From Bacteroidales bacterium (GTDB lineage: Bacteria > Bacteroidota > Bacteroidia > Bacteroidales > F082), in the NCBI GenBank assembly GCA_016285355.1, contig JAEEQP010000015.1, positions 6,360-70,359 on the forward strand: a stretch of 64,000 nt of DNA, read 5' to 3'. Positions 42,627 through 51,611 of this stretch are shown here, in pieces. The stretch's first letter is position 1; every line of letters starts with the position of its first letter. The notes under the pieces were generated by a model. It had not been told where the DNA came from. It ran no database searches and was given only the letters and a program-made list of their open reading frames with translations. Both the position numbers and the translations under genes were made by a program.

Positions 42627-43634
42627 ATGAAAGGTGATAATTGTAATATAGACATTGTCATTCCTTGGGTGGACGGAAGCGACCCTGATTGGCAGCAGGA
42701 ATTCCGGAAGTATCGCTCCCTTGCAACAGGACGCGACGACAACTCGGAGATACGCTATCGGGATTGGGACAACCTCCAATATCTTTTTAGGGGTATCGAG
42801 AAATTTGCTCCTTGGGTGCACAAGGTACATTTTGTCACCACTGGTCAGAAGCCCAAATGGTTGAACATGCAGGCGGAGAAACTGAACTTCGTCCGTCATG
42901 AGGACTTTATTCCCAAGGAGTTTCTTCCTACGTTTAGCGTCAGGCCGATAGAGTTGAACATGCACAGGATAGAAGGACTGTCGGAACAGTTCATCTTTTT
43001 CAATGACGACTATTTCCTGCTTCGTCCTGTCAAACCCGAACGTTTCTTCCGTGGCGGTCTGCCTTGCGATATGGCTGTGCTTGACACACTGCCCATGGGT
43101 GGTTCTCGCGGACACATGCTGATGAACGACATGAACGCGGTGAGTAGCCATTTCCGTAAGAATGCAGTGCTGAAGAAAAATCCCCAGAAATGGATTAACC
43201 CAAAATATGGGAGTCAGTTGATACGCTCACTCTTCTTGATGCCCTTCTCGGAATTTCCGGGATTCAGGAACCATCACATGCCACAGGCTTTCCTGAAATG
43301 CACTTTCCTTGAAGTGTGGGAGGCAGAGGAACCTTTGCTTCGCGAGGTGTCGAGCCATCGTTTCCGCGACATTACTGATGTCAACCAATATCTGTTCCGA
43401 TTCTGGCAGTTCATGTCCGGGAAGTTCCATCCATTCAATGTCGCCAAAGACTCGTGCAGGTTTACCATATCAGACCGCGATGTTGATAAACTTGCAGAAG
43501 CCATCAGAACGCAAAAGCGTGAGATATTGGTAATGGCCGATTCAGAAAACTTCTCCGACTTCAATGCTCTGGTGACCAAGATAAACTCGGCATTCGATAC
43601 CATATTACCTGAAAAATCCTCGTTTGAGATATAA
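42627..43634 (+). CDS. Stealth-family sugar phosphotransferase
   Basis: A 335-residue enzyme of the Stealth family, which transfers sugar-1-phosphate units in capsule synthesis. The four conserved regions are visible: CR1 IDIVIPWVDGSDPDW (about 8-22), CR2 FIFFNDDYFLLRPVKPERFF (about 122-141), CR3 HHMPQAFLK (about 215) and a CR4-like end region. Together with the CDP-glycerol genes it points to phosphodiester links in the surface polymer. It follows the beta-helix gene by nine bases. Confidence 0.9.
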   Translation: MKGDNCNIDIVIPWVDGSDPDWQQEFRKYRSLATGRDDNSEIRYRDWDNLQYLFRGIEKFAPWVHKVHFVTTGQKPKWLNMQAEKLNFVRHEDFIPKEFLPTFSVRPIELNMHRIEGLSEQFIFFNDDYFLLRPVKPERFFRGGLPCDMAVLDTLPMGGSRGHMLMNDMNAVSSHFRKNAVLKKNPQKWINPKYGSQLIRSLFLMPFSEFPGFRNHHMPQAFLKCTFLEVWEAEEPLLREVSSHRFRDITDVNQYLFRFWQFMSGKFHPFNVAKDSCRFTISDRDVDKLAEAIRTQKREILVMADSENFSDFNALVTKINSAFDTILPEKSSFEI

Positions 43635-43673
43635 ATCTGATTAAATAAATGTGAAATTCAAATACAAATCATC

Positions 43674-43787
43674 ATGGAAAAGAAAAGAGTTGCCTATCTC
43701 GATGCCCTTAAAGGGCTGTGTATGCTGATTGTGGTAGATGGCCATATAATGAATAGTAACGGATTTTACGCATTAGGACAAAAATAA
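43674..43787 (+). pseudogene. remnant of a membrane acyltransferase gene
   Basis: A 37-codon frame from ATG 43674 reads MEKKRVAYLDALKGLCMLIV and ends VDGHIMNSNGFYALGQK. This is the start of an acyltransferase-3 family protein (LDALKG...GHI), which normally has about 350 residues and ten transmembrane helices. The rest is deleted; the next gene begins ten bases later. It shows that the operon once held another acetylating or succinylating enzyme here. Confidence 0.65.
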
Positions 43788-43797
43788 AAAAGGAATC

Positions 43798-44931
43798 ATG
43801 AAAATAGCCATCAATTGCCAGTTTTGCTTCCAAAAGGGAGGCGGTGGTATAAAGGAGTACATCGTCAGTCTGACCAATCACCTTGAAAAGGTGGACCATC
43901 AGAACGAATACGTGCTGTATGTGATGGAAGACCAGTTTGAGTATTCAAAGACCGTACTGCCTTCAAGGTTTAAGTTGAAGCCGATACCTTATCAGAGGAA
44001 TTTCGTGTCGAAAGTCAAACGCAGCTTGTTTGCGCAAAGTTTCTGGACCAAAGAGGAGAAAGAGGAGGGGTTTGATGTATTCCATTCACCGTTCTTCCAT
44101 GCACCCAAGATGAAGAAGGCCCGACTGATTATGACTGTCCATGACCTCCGACTCTACAGGTATCCGGAAACCTACTCTTTCCTGAGATACCAGTTTCTGA
44201 AGAGAGCCGTGAAGCAATCTATTGACAGGGTTGACAAAATCATTGCTATCTCGCAGTTTACGAAAGACGAAATCATTGATACTTGTGGGGTTAATCCCGA
44301 CAAGGTGACTGTCATCCATGAGGCTATCAACCGCTCGTTTTTCAATGCCGATTCCATCAAGGATTATACGCTGCCGCAAGAATATGCCTATCTTAAAGAC
44401 TGCCGGTTCCTTTTCTGTCTTAGTCAAATAGAGCCCAGGAAAAATCACGCGAGACTGATAAAGGCATTTTCAGCCATCAAAGCAATGGACGGTTTCGAAG
44501 ATTTGAAGCTTGTGCTTGCCGGTCGACAGCTGTTGAACGCTGGCCCTGTATTGAAACTCATAGCTGAGACGCCCGACGTTGTCTATTTGGACTTTGTTCC
44601 GACAGAGATGATGTTATGGCTGTATCACAATGCTTCCTTGTTTGTCTATCCTTCTTATTATGAAGGGTTTGGTTTCCCGCCTATGGAGGCTGCAAGTCTT
44701 GGAACGGTATCGGCAGTTGGCAAATTGTCGTCCATTCCTGAAATATGTGGAGATTGCGCGTTTTATTTTGATCCATACGATGTGGAAGATATGAGCAAAG
44801 TCGTTGCCGCAGCTCTGAAAGATGAATCCTTGATACAGGAGAAGAAAACGAAACTCGAGAACCAACTTAACAAGTTCTCATGGGAAAAGAATGCAAGAGA
44901 GACCGTAAAAGTATATTTAGGCAATGAGTGA
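43798..44931 (+). CDS. GT-B glycosyltransferase (family 4-like)
   Basis: A 377-residue glycosyltransferase of the surface polysaccharide operon. It starts MKIAINCQFCFQKGGGGIKE and has LFCLSQIEPRKNHARLIKAF (about 203-222) plus the EGFGFPPMEAASLGT donor-binding E-x7-E motif (about 285-299). Its stop overlaps the next gene by eight bases. It would add one sugar of the repeat unit; donor and linkage are unknown. Confidence 0.85.
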   Translation: MKIAINCQFCFQKGGGGIKEYIVSLTNHLEKVDHQNEYVLYVMEDQFEYSKTVLPSRFKLKPIPYQRNFVSKVKRSLFAQSFWTKEEKEEGFDVFHSPFFHAPKMKKARLIMTVHDLRLYRYPETYSFLRYQFLKRAVKQSIDRVDKIIAISQFTKDEIIDTCGVNPDKVTVIHEAINRSFFNADSIKDYTLPQEYAYLKDCRFLFCLSQIEPRKNHARLIKAFSAIKAMDGFEDLKLVLAGRQLLNAGPVLKLIAETPDVVYLDFVPTEMMLWLYHNASLFVYPSYYEGFGFPPMEAASLGTVSAVGKLSSIPEICGDCAFYFDPYDVEDMSKVVAAALKDESLIQEKKTKLENQLNKFSWEKNARETVKVYLGNE

Positions 44932-45532
44932 TAAAAAAAAGACCACGCTGACATTCCGTCTGCTTAATAAACTCCATCTGATTCACGACGAGGAGAAACA
45001 CGGAAGAATCAATCCTTTCACTATGGTATTCTTCGCGTTTAGAACGTTGTGGCGACGCTGTATTTTCAAATTTGCCTACAATGCCTATATCTTCGAGTTT
45101 CTATACAAGAAAAAACTGCGACCTGCCGTATGGAGAAGATTGGGTTGCAAGGTAGGCAAGAATGTGAACATAGGTCATCAGGTAAGGGTTGACTTCGGTA
45201 ATGCAGAAAGAATAACTATTGATGATGACGCCCACATCGCCAACGGTGTGACGTTCTTGTGCCACATGCGCGACATAAGTAGTTACAAAGTTGGAATGAT
45301 AGCCATGGATTTGCCAGCCAAATACGGTGACATCCATTTGGGAAAAGGTTGCTATATAGGAATCAACGTTACAATTATGCCGGGTGTACATATTGGTGAT
45401 GGGGCCGTAATAGGCAGTTGTGCGCTCGTTACCAAGGATGTGCCGGCCTGGTCGGTTGCCGCAGGCGTTCCTGCCCGTGTAATCAAAACTATTGAGAAAG
45501 GAGAAAGAGATGAAACTACTGATGATCGTTAA
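44924..45532 (+). CDS. hexapeptide-repeat acetyltransferase
   Basis: A 202-residue protein with left-handed beta-helix repeats (VGKNVNIGHQVRVDFG, ITIDDDAHIANGVTFLC, YIGINVTIMPGVHIGDGAVI, CALVTKDVPAWSVAAGVPAR). It resembles sugar O-acetyltransferases (maltose/galactoside type). An insertion of about 20 residues after the first coils is usual in the group. It overlaps both neighbours, so all three are in one translational unit. Confidence 0.8.
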   Translation: MSDKKKTTLTFRLLNKLHLIHDEEKHGRINPFTMVFFAFRTLWRRCIFKFAYNAYIFEFLYKKKLRPAVWRRLGCKVGKNVNIGHQVRVDFGNAERITIDDDAHIANGVTFLCHMRDISSYKVGMIAMDLPAKYGDIHLGKGCYIGINVTIMPGVHIGDGAVIGSCALVTKDVPAWSVAAGVPARVIKTIEKGERDETTDDR

Positions 45533-46628
45533 CGAAGACCGTTTTTTCCTTTCGCACAGGAAGGAGATAGCCCTTGCGGCACAAGCACAAGGCTGGGATG
45601 TCACTGTGGTATGCAAAGACACGGGACAACGCGGCGAAGTGGAGGCATTGGGGCTGAAAATGCTGGAGTTGCCGGTCAATCCAACGGGCATGAATCCGCT
45701 TCAAGAGCAAAAAACCTTGAAATTCCTGCATTTGCTGTTCAAAGAGAACCGTGATGCTGTCGTTCATCTGGTAGGATTGAAGAGCATCTTGTGGGGAGGA
45801 TTAGCAGCCCGACTGGCCCGCGTTCGTGGTGTAGTGGAAGCTGTCAGCGGTCTGGGATCCGTCTTCTCCAACGAAAAGGTAGGGATGACGATGCAGGGAA
45901 TCCTGTCAGTCATACGCTTCTCTAACCAAAGGAAGAATGTGAAGGTAATCTTCCAAAACCATGAGGATGAAACCTTGTTCCTCAAATATGGAGTCGTTAA
46001 GAAGGAACAGATTGAGTTCATCAAAGGTTCCGGTGTTGACCTGAATGAGTTCAAGTATGTCCCTGAGCAGGAAAGCGAAACACTGAAGGTGATTTTCACG
46101 GCCAGAATGGTCAAGGAGAAGGGAATCTTGGAGCTGATCGAGGCGGCTGAGCGTCTGCGCAAAGACTACGAGGGGAAGGTGGAGTTTTGGCTCTGTGGTC
46201 GCCTGGCCGCTAATACCGATGCCATATCGCGGGAGGAACTAGAAAGCCTTTGTGACGGAAAATATATCAAGTGGTTAGACTTCCAAAAGGACATAAAGTC
46301 AATATTGGCACAGAGTCACATTATGGCGTTCCCAAGCCATTACCGCGAAGGTGTCCCCAAGTCGCTCATTGATGCCTGTGCCATTGGCAGACCAATTGTC
46401 ACCACCAACTCCATCGGTTGTAAAGACGTGGTGGATGATGGAATAAACGGATTCTTAGTTCCCGTCAGAGACAGCGAGGCTTTGGCCCAGAAACTGCGCA
46501 TCCTGATAGAGGACAAAGAGTTGCGTGTCCGTATGGGCAAGGCATCGAGAAATAAGGCCGAGCGGGAATTCGACATAAAGAAGGTGATAAAGAGGCATCT
46601 GGAAATTTACAAAGCTCTAATTCAATAA
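45510..46628 (+). CDS. GT-B glycosyltransferase (family 4-like)
   Basis: A 372-residue glycosyltransferase. It starts MKLLMIVNEDRFFLSHRKEI at ATG 45510, chosen over an earlier GTG/ATG-like start because it is preceded by a purine-rich site and begins the Rossmann fold. Donor-site motifs include GSGVDLNEFKYVPE (about 177-190), LKVIFTARMVKEKGILEL and FPSHYREGVPKSLIDACAIG (about 276-295). One of three such enzymes in this window, two of them in the operon. Confidence 0.85.
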   Translation: MKLLMIVNEDRFFLSHRKEIALAAQAQGWDVTVVCKDTGQRGEVEALGLKMLELPVNPTGMNPLQEQKTLKFLHLLFKENRDAVVHLVGLKSILWGGLAARLARVRGVVEAVSGLGSVFSNEKVGMTMQGILSVIRFSNQRKNVKVIFQNHEDETLFLKYGVVKKEQIEFIKGSGVDLNEFKYVPEQESETLKVIFTARMVKEKGILELIEAAERLRKDYEGKVEFWLCGRLAANTDAISREELESLCDGKYIKWLDFQKDIKSILAQSHIMAFPSHYREGVPKSLIDACAIGRPIVTTNSIGCKDVVDDGINGFLVPVRDSEALAQKLRILIEDKELRVRMGKASRNKAEREFDIKKVIKRHLEIYKALIQ

Positions 46629-46648
46629 ACGACTGAAAGAAAAATATT

Positions 46649-48130
46649 ATGGATTTTTATAGCACTATACTTTCCCCAATCCTCCACTCCATAGAGCAAT
46701 TTCCTTCTCGCAATGCATTTTTCATTGACGAGGAATATTACACATACACTCAGTTCGGGCAGTGTGTGTCGAAAGTAAGAAGCCAGTTGACCAAGGCCAA
46801 TTATGGCAACAGCAAAGTCGGTTTGGTCATCAACGATGACTTGGAAACCTACGCTTCCATTATCGCGCTATGGTTGGAAGGCGACTGCTATGTGCCGCTG
46901 CATCCGGGTTGGCCGTTAGAACGCTGTCAAAGCATCTGCGAGCAGGTGGAATTGGATTTGATCCTCGATTCTTCTGAGCAGACACGTTATGAAAGGGTGC
47001 AAGTCATTAATACTTTGGCATTACAGTACGAAGCGGATTGCCTGTCCCCAAAAGAGGGAGTGTCGGACGAAGAATTGGCCTATATCCTTTTCACTTCGGG
47101 CAGCACGGGAAAACCTAAAGGAGTGCAGTTGAGCAGAAAAAATCTTTCTGCTTTTGTGGACGCTTTCTTTGATGCCTATAGCGTTGACGAGAACGACAAG
47201 TGCCTGCAATGTTTCGACTTGTCTTTCGATTTGTCAATCATGTCCTATTTGATTCCTCTGTTAAGGGGCGCATGTGTTTATACCGTGCCGCCTGATGTCA
47301 TAAAATATTCTTTCATAGGTGGTTTAATTGAGGACGAGGGACTCACGGTAGCACTTATGGCTCCTTCAACCATTAAGTATCTAAAGCCCTATTTCGATGA
47401 GATAGATTGCTCTTCGCTTAAATTATCATTGTTCTGTGGAGAAGCTTTGCCGTTGGATGTCACGAACGAATGGGCGAAATGTGCGTCAAACGCCTTCATC
47501 GACAATGTGTATGGTCCAACGGAAGACACGATTTTCTGTTCCATTTATCATTACAACAGAGTGGGCGAGAACAAAACCTATAACGGCATTCTTTCCATTG
47601 GAAAGCCCATGAAGGGATGTGGAATGGCGATATTTGACGAGAACATGAATGAATGTCCATCTGGTACATTGGGCGAACTGTGTCTTGCAGGTAATCAATT
47701 GACGAAAGGCTATCATAAAAACGAGGAGAAGAACAAGGAAGCCTTCTTTGAAAAGAATGGCGTGAGATGGTACCGAACCGGCGACTTGTGCTTCAAGGAC
47801 GAAGACGGTGACTTGATGTATTCCGGCCGTTTGGATCATCAGGCCAAGATACAGGGCTTCCGCGTGGAACTTGGCGAGATAGAATATCATGCGAAAGACT
47901 TCCTTGGCGATACCAATGTGGTCTGCATCGCATTTGACAATAAAGACGGTCTGACTGAGATAGCCATGTTTATGGAAAGCGAGGAGTTTAGCCCCGATGA
48001 GATGATTGCCTATATGCGTACAAAGATGCCATCGTATATGATACCTGCTCATTTGTTCTATGTCCCGGCGTTCCCATTGAATGCTAACGACAAGACCGAC
48101 AAAGTGAAACTAAAAGCAATGATAGTATGA
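46649..48130 (+). CDS. DltA-like adenylating (AMP-binding) ligase
   Basis: A 493-residue acyl/aminoacyl adenylating enzyme, the size of DltA (D-alanine:carrier ligase). Core motifs are YILFTSGSTGKPKGVQLS (about 146-163, ATP loop), DNVYGPTEDTIF (about 286) and YRTGDL...YSGRLDHQAKIQGFRVELGE (about 374-413). The lysine near the C-terminus (NANDKTDKVKLKA) is in place. It would activate an acid and load it on the small carrier protein encoded nearby. It has no condensation domain. It opens the last five genes of the operon. Confidence 0.85.
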   Translation: MDFYSTILSPILHSIEQFPSRNAFFIDEEYYTYTQFGQCVSKVRSQLTKANYGNSKVGLVINDDLETYASIIALWLEGDCYVPLHPGWPLERCQSICEQVELDLILDSSEQTRYERVQVINTLALQYEADCLSPKEGVSDEELAYILFTSGSTGKPKGVQLSRKNLSAFVDAFFDAYSVDENDKCLQCFDLSFDLSIMSYLIPLLRGACVYTVPPDVIKYSFIGGLIEDEGLTVALMAPSTIKYLKPYFDEIDCSSLKLSLFCGEALPLDVTNEWAKCASNAFIDNVYGPTEDTIFCSIYHYNRVGENKTYNGILSIGKPMKGCGMAIFDENMNECPSGTLGELCLAGNQLTKGYHKNEEKNKEAFFEKNGVRWYRTGDLCFKDEDGDLMYSGRLDHQAKIQGFRVELGEIEYHAKDFLGDTNVVCIAFDNKDGLTEIAMFMESEEFSPDEMIAYMRTKMPSYMIPAHLFYVPAFPLNANDKTDKVKLKAMIV

Positions 48131-48792
48131 TAGACAAAAATAATATAGTCATTAGACCAGCAAAGCTTTCAGATGCGGAGTTTATCGCTACGACAATTAT
48201 TGAGGCGGAAAAGAGCAATACAGACAAGCTTGGGACGGCCAACTGTTTTGAGATAACAGAGGAGGAATACAAGCATTATTTGGTGCAGATGCTGGAAGAA
48301 GAGATTGACGGATGCGAGATTTCCCTCAGCAGTTTTCTTGTCGCAGAATATGATGGAGAGCCAGTTGCCGCTTCTGCCGGATGGATTGAATGTGACAACG
48401 AAGATGAAATGCCTTCGGCTATCATAAAATCAAACTTGTATGGCTATTTTTTGCCCAAAGAGAAGCTTTTGATTGGAGCCCAAAAAAGTGCTATCATAAA
48501 GGATATCCAAATAGATAGGGAGCCTGGCACCTACCAATTGGAGAATTCGTTTACCAAAGCTGAATTTCGTGGTCATCATATCAGAAGGATGCTGGAAAAG
48601 GCTCACATGGATAGAGCTATGGAAAAAGGGGTGAAGAAAATCCAGGCCCATGTGTTCTTGAACAATGATTCGAGTATGATTGGCTGTCAAAACAATGGGT
48701 TTACTGTGGCTAAACAATATGTTTCGAACCATCCTTTGACAAAAGAGCTTTATCCTGGAGACACACTGGTTTTATTGGAAAGATATTTATAA
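48127..48792 (+). CDS. GNAT-family N-acetyltransferase
   Basis: A 221-residue acetyltransferase with the GNAT fold. The N-terminal half begins IVIRPAKLSDAEFIATTIIE; the acetyl-CoA region is RGHHIRRMLEKAHMDRAM (about 156-173), followed by KIQAHVFLNNDSSMIGCQNNGF. It overlaps the ligase gene by four bases and precedes the carrier-protein gene by 18. In the Dlt-like set it could N-acylate the activated amino acid before transfer, which Gram-positive Dlt systems do not do. Confidence 0.8.
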   Translation: MIDKNNIVIRPAKLSDAEFIATTIIEAEKSNTDKLGTANCFEITEEEYKHYLVQMLEEEIDGCEISLSSFLVAEYDGEPVAASAGWIECDNEDEMPSAIIKSNLYGYFLPKEKLLIGAQKSAIIKDIQIDREPGTYQLENSFTKAEFRGHHIRRMLEKAHMDRAMEKGVKKIQAHVFLNNDSSMIGCQNNGFTVAKQYVSNHPLTKELYPGDTLVLLERYL

Positions 48793-48810
48793 CAATCAAA
48801 TATTTATATT

Positions 48811-49053
48811 ATGGATAGAAATGAAATCATTGAAAAACTGACACCGATTTTTCATGAGGTGTTTAACGACAACACCATCGTCATTCGCGACGATATGACC
48901 GCCAACGATGTGGAGAATTGGGATTCACTTACCCACATGCTGATGATTACCAAGGTTGAGGAAACCTTCGGCATCAAGTTCAAGCTGAAAGAGCTTAACA
49001 AGCTGAAAATGGTCGGCGACCTGATCAATACCGTAGAAACCAAATTGCAATAA
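48811..49053 (+). CDS. acyl/aminoacyl carrier protein (DltC-like)
   Basis: An 80-residue carrier protein. The phosphopantetheine site is WDSLTHMLMI, with the Ser at about residue 39 in the usual DSL motif. The flanking helices and the C-terminal region FKLKELNKLKMVGDL are typical. It lies between the GNAT and MBOAT genes of the ligase cluster and should accept the unit activated by the upstream ligase. Confidence 0.9.
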   Translation: MDRNEIIEKLTPIFHEVFNDNTIVIRDDMTANDVENWDSLTHMLMITKVEETFGIKFKLKELNKLKMVGDLINTVETKLQ

Positions 49054-49063
49054 GCGGCACACA

Positions 49064-50500
49064 ATGACATTCACTTCTTTTGAGTTCCTGCTCTTTTTCC
49101 CTGCGGTGGTCTTGGTGTATAACCTCTGCCCACAACGGTTCAGGGTGTGGTTTTTGTTGGCAGTGAGCTATGCGTTCTATGCCTTCATGCAACCGGTTTA
49201 CCTGCTGTTGTTGGCAGCGGTCACTGGTGTCACATACGGATTCACCCGTTGGATGGATGCAACGAAAGATGACGACAAGAAGCATAAGATTATGGTTTGG
49301 GGCATCATTTTGGTGCTCCTACCGTTGTTCTTCTTCAAATACTTCGGATTTGTCAACGAATCCATCTTTTCATTGCTGTCCCTTTGTGGCATCCATTGTA
49401 CAATTCCAGCCATCAAGTGGATGCTGCCCGTGGGCATATCGTTCTATACGTTCATGGCCGTTGGCTACCTGATTGACGTGAACAACGAGGAGGTGGAGGT
49501 CGAAAAAAACATTGGGTCGGTGGGACTGTTCCTATCGTTTTTCCCTTATATCTTGTCGGGACCTATCGAAAGGGCTGGCAACATGTTCCCGCAACTGAAA
49601 AAACTACCGACGAGCAAACCCTTGGACTTGACTGCCGGATTTAAGCTGATGCTTTGGGGCTATTTCATGAAATTGTGCGTGGCCGACAGATTGGGCATTT
49701 ATGTGGATGCGGTTTTCTTTAATATTGCTCATCACAACGGAAATTCATTAGCTTTTGCAGCCTTGCTCTATCCTATTCAAGTGTATAGCGATTTGGGCGG
49801 CTATTCCTTGATAGCCATCGGTGCTGCGCGCTGCATGGGGCTGAAAATCATCCCTAACTTCAATCGCCCATTCTTTGCCACCTCCATGTCGGAGCTGTGG
49901 CATCGTTGGCACATGTCGTTGATCAATTGGTTAACGGACTACATCTACACTCCATTGTCGTTTATCTTGCGTAGATGGAAAGTCTGGGGTATTGTGTGTG
50001 CTATCATGCTCACTTTCCTTATCAGTGGTATTTGGCACGAAGCGGCGCTTACGTTCATAGTTTGGGGTCTAGTGCAGGGTATCTATCTGAGCATTGAAGC
50101 ACTGCTGCAAAAGAGAAGAAGTTCGTTTGAAAACAAGTATAAGCTGAACACAAAATGGTGGTATATTCTCATCTGCTGTGTGGTGGTGTACCTGCTGTTC
50201 GCTTTCTCTATGCTTTTTGGTAGCGGTGACGATACAATATCGGGCTCGCTTTTAGCGATTAGGAAGATATTTGGAGAGAGGGGCAGTTTGTTTTTGGATA
50301 TCAACACACTGGTTTATGGCTTGTTTTTCACCGTAATTTTATTTGCCAAGGATTTCTGTGATGAGTTTTTCCCTGGGAAGATTACATTGTTTGAGAACAA
50401 AAACATCATTGTTCGCTTTCTGGGAATGCTAATCGTGCTGCTGTTTATACTTTATGCAGGTGTTTTGGATGGTGGGTCGTTTATTTATTTCCAATTCTAA
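49064..50500 (+). CDS. MBOAT-family O-acyltransferase (DltB/AlgI-like)
   Basis: A 478-residue multi-pass membrane enzyme with the conserved region WHRWHMSLINWLTDYIYTPL (about 285) and the catalytic His region LISGIWHEAALTFIVWG (about 323). It would accept the group from the carrier protein and pass it to the outside for attachment to glycan. It follows the carrier-protein gene by 10 bases. A second MBOAT gene lies on the minus strand at 34275-35690, at the other end of the region. Confidence 0.9.
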   Translation: MTFTSFEFLLFFPAVVLVYNLCPQRFRVWFLLAVSYAFYAFMQPVYLLLLAAVTGVTYGFTRWMDATKDDDKKHKIMVWGIILVLLPLFFFKYFGFVNESIFSLLSLCGIHCTIPAIKWMLPVGISFYTFMAVGYLIDVNNEEVEVEKNIGSVGLFLSFFPYILSGPIERAGNMFPQLKKLPTSKPLDLTAGFKLMLWGYFMKLCVADRLGIYVDAVFFNIAHHNGNSLAFAALLYPIQVYSDLGGYSLIAIGAARCMGLKIIPNFNRPFFATSMSELWHRWHMSLINWLTDYIYTPLSFILRRWKVWGIVCAIMLTFLISGIWHEAALTFIVWGLVQGIYLSIEALLQKRRSSFENKYKLNTKWWYILICCVVVYLLFAFSMLFGSGDDTISGSLLAIRKIFGERGSLFLDINTLVYGLFFTVILFAKDFCDEFFPGKITLFENKNIIVRFLGMLIVLLFILYAGVLDGGSFIYFQF

Positions 50501-50518
50501 CTTTCAATATTAGAGAAT

Positions 50519-51448
50519 ATGAAGAACTGGTGGCATTTAATCGTTAAAGCTTTGGTGTTTGTTTTGTTGTTTTGTCTGGTCGATTTTTGCATTGGTCCGT
50601 TGTTTGTCCATGCCAAAGACAAGGCGCTTGAAAGACATCCGAGTGATATGTGGCTTAAATCATCCTATTCTGTTGAGAAGGTAGATGCCGAGTGTATCAT
50701 TATAGGATCTTCAACAGCGGTTCACCATTACATTCCCGAAGAAATTGAAAGAAAAACAGGATTATCAACTTATAATTGTGGACAGGATGGATGCTTTTTC
50801 CTATATGGTTGTTGCATGATAAATTCGATTTTGGAAAGATATTCTCCTAAAACAATAATTATGGACCTTAATCCAGGACGTCTATTGGATTCGGATAAGG
50901 GAGATGAATACCAGAATATGAGATTCTTATCGTATTATTATGATGACGACGCTGCTGTCAAAAACTTCATAGATGGTAAAGATGAGCAGAATGAATTGTT
51001 GTATCACACAAACTTTTATCGATACAATTCCCACGCCATTTATACTTTTTATCCTGTTTTTTGGGGCACTTCGACCGAACAAGGCTATGTGCCATTACCA
51101 TATAAAGGCCATAATCCCAGAAAAAAAATACAAATTGGTTGGGATGGAAATTGGGTGGATTCAAAACTTTCAGAATTATACAACACGATAGACAATTGTA
51201 AGAAAAATGGGGTTGAATTGATTATCGTCACCTCTCCATGTTATGCAGAGTATGAAGATTCTGTAATGGAAAAAAGTGAAGAGTTTGCTAAAATATTGGG
51301 TAGCAAGGGCGTCAAATACATTAATCTTTTGGATGCGGCACCCTTTGATACGGATCCTTCATTATATAAAACCGTTACCCATTTAAATGCAAAGGGGGCT
51401 GCAATGATGACCGATACGATAATAAATGTATTGCGTCCTGCTAATTGA
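50519..51448 (+). CDS. membrane-anchored SGNH-type protein (DltD-like partner)
   Basis: A 309-residue protein with one N-terminal membrane segment (about 7-27) and an SGNH-like domain: CIIIGSSTAVHHYI near 60-73 and THLNAKGAAMMT near 284-295. The first two triad signatures (Ser, His) can be placed, but the Asp normally found three residues before this His is Thr, unlike the paralogue at 33283. It is the last gene of the operon and follows the MBOAT gene by 18 bases, giving a Dlt-type order (ligase, carrier, MBOAT, SGNH). Confidence 0.75.
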   Translation: MKNWWHLIVKALVFVLLFCLVDFCIGPLFVHAKDKALERHPSDMWLKSSYSVEKVDAECIIIGSSTAVHHYIPEEIERKTGLSTYNCGQDGCFFLYGCCMINSILERYSPKTIIMDLNPGRLLDSDKGDEYQNMRFLSYYYDDDAAVKNFIDGKDEQNELLYHTNFYRYNSHAIYTFYPVFWGTSTEQGYVPLPYKGHNPRKKIQIGWDGNWVDSKLSELYNTIDNCKKNGVELIIVTSPCYAEYEDSVMEKSEEFAKILGSKGVKYINLLDAAPFDTDPSLYKTVTHLNAKGAAMMTDTIINVLRPAN

Positions 51449-51479
51449 ACCTGCCGAGTTGTTTTTTTTCAATTAATCC

Positions 51480-51510
51480 TTTGCCATTTCCCTGAAATCC
51501 ACTACCTTTG
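51480..51510 (+). promoter_or_regulatory. Bacteroidetes-type promoter for efp
   Basis: TTTG (51480-51483) and TACCTTTG (51503-51510) are 19 bases apart. Transcription would start near 51516. The transcript begins with a seven-base-pair hairpin (51518-51535, attctgc and gcagaat, four-base loop) ahead of an AT-rich leader of about 75 bases. Confidence 0.7.
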
Positions 51511-51611
51511 CAGCTTCATTCTGCTTGTGCAGAATTAAATTTTGAATTTTAAATCATTGAAATGCAAAGCATTCGATGAAATCAATTTCAAATCATTAAA
51601 TTAAGAATACT

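Noticed and set aside
42345..43151. A 268-codon minus-strand open frame
   Set aside because: It covers parts of the beta-helix and Stealth genes, which both have clear motifs on the plus strand.
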